DNA of 64,000 nucleotides from the NCBI RefSeq assembly GCF_029633865.1, contig NC_079216.1, positions 19,740,019 to 19,804,018 on the forward strand, given 5' to 3'. The notes under the pieces were generated by a model, which ran no database searches, was not told where the DNA came from, and saw nothing but the letters and a program-made list of their open reading frames with translations. Positions 61,754 to 64,000 of this stretch are shown here, in pieces (positions within the stretch are counted from its first letter, which is position 1; every line of letters starts with the position of its first letter). This DNA comes from Lampris incognitus. Lineage: Eukaryota > Chordata > Actinopteri > Lampriformes > Lampridae. The translations under genes were made by a program, and so were the position numbers.

Positions 61754-62936
61754 TCAATCTAGCAGAGCATACAGTGTAAGACCTGTGTTGGCCGAGTGTT
61801 GAATGTGTTGTGCAGATCTCGGGGAGGATGTTAGTGAGTACTGGAATCAAACACATCTTATAATACTTGTCTATGGTCAGGCCTCACATGAGCTGAGAAC
61901 CGCCCCCATCCTGAAATCTTTAGTAGACAAAGAGTGAACTGCAAGGTTGGTTAATCCATGGAAGATTGGCCGAGCGTGTGGGCTTATTTTTCCCAGAGCC
62001 GGCATTCTTCACATACATTAAGTTAACACATGCACACCTGGGAGCTCCCAGCACAATGTCAGGTGTCTACTGATGGCCAAATTCATCAGAAAGTAAAGAG
62101 AAAAAAGGAAAAACAATGTCCACATTGAACACCCATCCACTGTATGTACATATAACAAGATTAGAGGTATAAAGATAATATAAAAGTTAACATATCAAGT
62201 TTTCTAAAACAACAAAACAGAAAACCCCCACAGAGAGCGATCTAACGGGTGGTCTCAGGTTGACAAACTAAGAAATCCCCGGGTGCTCAGTAAAACCCTC
62301 ATCCTCTCATCTTTCACTTTGTCATATCTTCCACTTCATTTTGCCCCTCCAGCCATCCCAGGATTCACGTTACATCCCCCCAGCTGTCATCAGGACATGT
62401 CTTTAGATTTTTATCCTCGTCTCGTGTCGGGCTTTGATGAGGTCTCTGTGGCCCAGGGTGTAAAGAGAACACCTGGGCTTTGATGGTGGATCTGTGTCCT
62501 CCTGCTTACATGTACACACTGCAAATAACGTCCTCCTTAGCACATCACCTACCTAATTTAACCAAGTGGTGAGTGTTAGATTAGTAGTTTTTCTTGGAAG
62601 ATAAGTAAAATCACATTGGAAATAAGATGAACTATCCCACACCGGTAGCAGAATGTTTCACTTCTCCAGATACATCATAATAAGAAGGTCAATATGAGAC
62701 TCGGTGAGTGGTTAGGTTGGACATGTGTCTGCAGTGTGTAGGCTCTGCCTGAATGCTGTAGGGCAGAACAGCCAGGCAGGTCGTCATGTGTGAAACACAT
62801 GGTGGTCTATTGAAACACTGAGGTACCCCTCAGTCACAATGTCACATGGACCTGTGTGTGTGCGTGTGCATGCACACACGTGTGTTGTTTGCGTACGAGG
62901 ATATGTGTGTTTGTGCACATGTGCATGTGTCCGTTA
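61754..62936. other. lamb1 intron, nothing recognised
   Basis: No exon matching the next LE module and no repeat family identified; a TG-rich spot near 62850-62930. Confidence 0.35.
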
Positions 62937-63720
62937 GGGGTGGGAATCTTTCGGAGTCTCACGATTCGATTCGATTTCGATTCTTGGGGTCACAATTTGA
63001 ATCAAAATCGATTTTCGATTCAAAAGGATTCCCGATTCAGAATCGATTCTAGATTTGGTACATAGGGGTGCTAATTTCAGGATCTACCTAAGAAAGGCGG
63101 TGTGGCAAATTATGGCACGAAAGCAGACTGAAGTGTGTATAAGATTACGAAGTTTTTATATTTGAAAACGTTATATCAATTGATTGCAATAATGTGAACA
63201 CACAAAGGCAAAGCTAACCTTTGTCAGTAAAAAAAAAAAAACCGACGTGATGGTATGTCATACTTTGGCTCCATTGTCTGGATCATAAATCTAAAGCCTG
63301 CATTGTTGACTGCGCAGGTCTTCTGAAATGAAACAGAAGATGGAGCTAGTTTTTGTTGTTGTTGTTGTTTTTTGCCCGTTCAGATTTTGCTGGGAGTTTG
63401 GTAAAGTGATGCTGTTTGCGAAGTCGTTGTTCCACTTCTTTAAACTCTGGGTGATGGCGCATGATGTGAGACCTAACATTTGTCGTGTTCCCGCAATACT
63501 TTCATTTTGCAAATCTTGCATATTGAATGAGTCGTGTCAAGCTCCTTCTTCCCCGGGAGATTGTAAAACCCAAAATGCGCCAAAGGCTTGCCTTCAATGA
63601 CGACAGGACTGGCTGAATTTGTTGCTGCTCCATTTTTAGAAAGGCTACCCAGAGCTAACGTTAGCAGCGACTGGCTAGCCACTGTCATGTGTTCCGGAAG
63701 CCGGAACAGGCGCGCGGCAA
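62937..63720 (-). mobile_element. Decayed hAT-like transposon
   Basis: Left end 'aggggtgggaatct' with an AATCGATT-rich segment (62960-63055), then a minus-strand remnant of a transposase start. The two parts look like the ends of one internally deleted element. Confidence 0.55.
63330..63688 (-). pseudogene. hAT transposase N-terminus, BED zinc finger, frameshifted
   Basis: Begins MTVASQSLLTLALGS and continues HFGFYNLPGKKELDTTHSIC, then ICKMKV in one frame and NTTNVRSHIMRHHPEFKEVE in another: C-x2-C ... H-x4-H of a BED finger. A one-base shift near 63500 separates the two. It ends in a (TTG)n run. Confidence 0.7.
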
Positions 63721-63760
63721 GTCTTTTTTTTTTGTTGCTTTTTTTCCCATTTTTTTTTCC

Positions 63761-63818
63761 AAATGGAAACGGATGATCCGCTGTGGCGACCCCTAACGGG
63801 AGCAGCCGAAAGTAGTAG
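63761..63818 (+). mobile_element. RTE-type LINE 3' end, very short
   Basis: About 55 bp ('aaacggatgatccgctgtgg' to 'gccgaaagtagtagt') identical in type to the RTE tail at 56.7 kb, on the plus strand, ending in (TAG)n. Confidence 0.8.
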
Positions 63819-64000
63819 TTGTGTTATTTACAACAAACAGGTATACAATTGACCTTTCGCAAAGTCCCGCCCCCTTAGTTACTGTTGCTATGCCCGTCAA
63901 GCATTTCAGAACTATCCAGGAAGTAGCCGGAAAACACCAAAACATGAAGGAAGAAATCAGCGCATTGTGTGGGTAAAAGTAACAGTAATAATACGTTAGC

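Noticed and set aside
61000..64000. A tenth lamb1 exon
   Set aside because: No sequence encoding the next LE module (CTCDPAG-like) with proper splice sites was found in this stretch.

Overview
The window looks like nuclear DNA of a teleost fish. Genes are split into short exons by kilobase introns, and the introns carry Tc1/mariner transposons, an RTE-type LINE, a second LINE family, hAT-like remnants, several tRNA-derived SINE families and long (CT)n, (CA)n and (TA)n microsatellites. I cannot name the species.

Layout: (1) 129-4804, minus strand: an intronless gene of a multicopy animal family (two zinc-finger-like N-terminal motifs, a FEN/XPG-like acidic core, a C-terminal cysteine-rich CXC motif), split by a -1 frame break into two abutting reading frames. 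(2) 8383-34885, plus strand: the last 18 exons of a laminin beta chain (end of domain IV, eight LE modules, coiled coil with beta knob, stop codon), called lamb4. The N-terminal half lies left of the window. (3) 34886-39551: intergenic, with CT-rich and TA/TG repeats, a MITE and a strong palindromic hairpin. (4) 39552-60995, plus strand: the first nine exons of a second laminin beta chain, closely matching vertebrate LAMB1 (signal peptide, LamNT domain, first LE modules), called lamb1. It runs off the right edge. (5) 61000-64000: lamb1 intron with a SINE, a decayed hAT-like element and an RTE tail.

The two laminin genes lie head to tail, lamb4 then lamb1, as in the human LAMB4-LAMB1 pair. Both encode secreted beta subunits of heterotrimeric basement-membrane laminins. 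I placed every exon by splice sites, codon phase and family alignment, and all phases are consistent from exon to exon. One lamb4 intron uses a GC-AG pair.

The mobile elements are layered: SINEs inside an older repeat, a 207-bp insert with a hammerhead-like core inside a Tc1 transposase, and an almost intact RTE LINE at the edge of a mariner-like MITE. Sixteen of seventeen SINE copies lie on the laminin sense strand.
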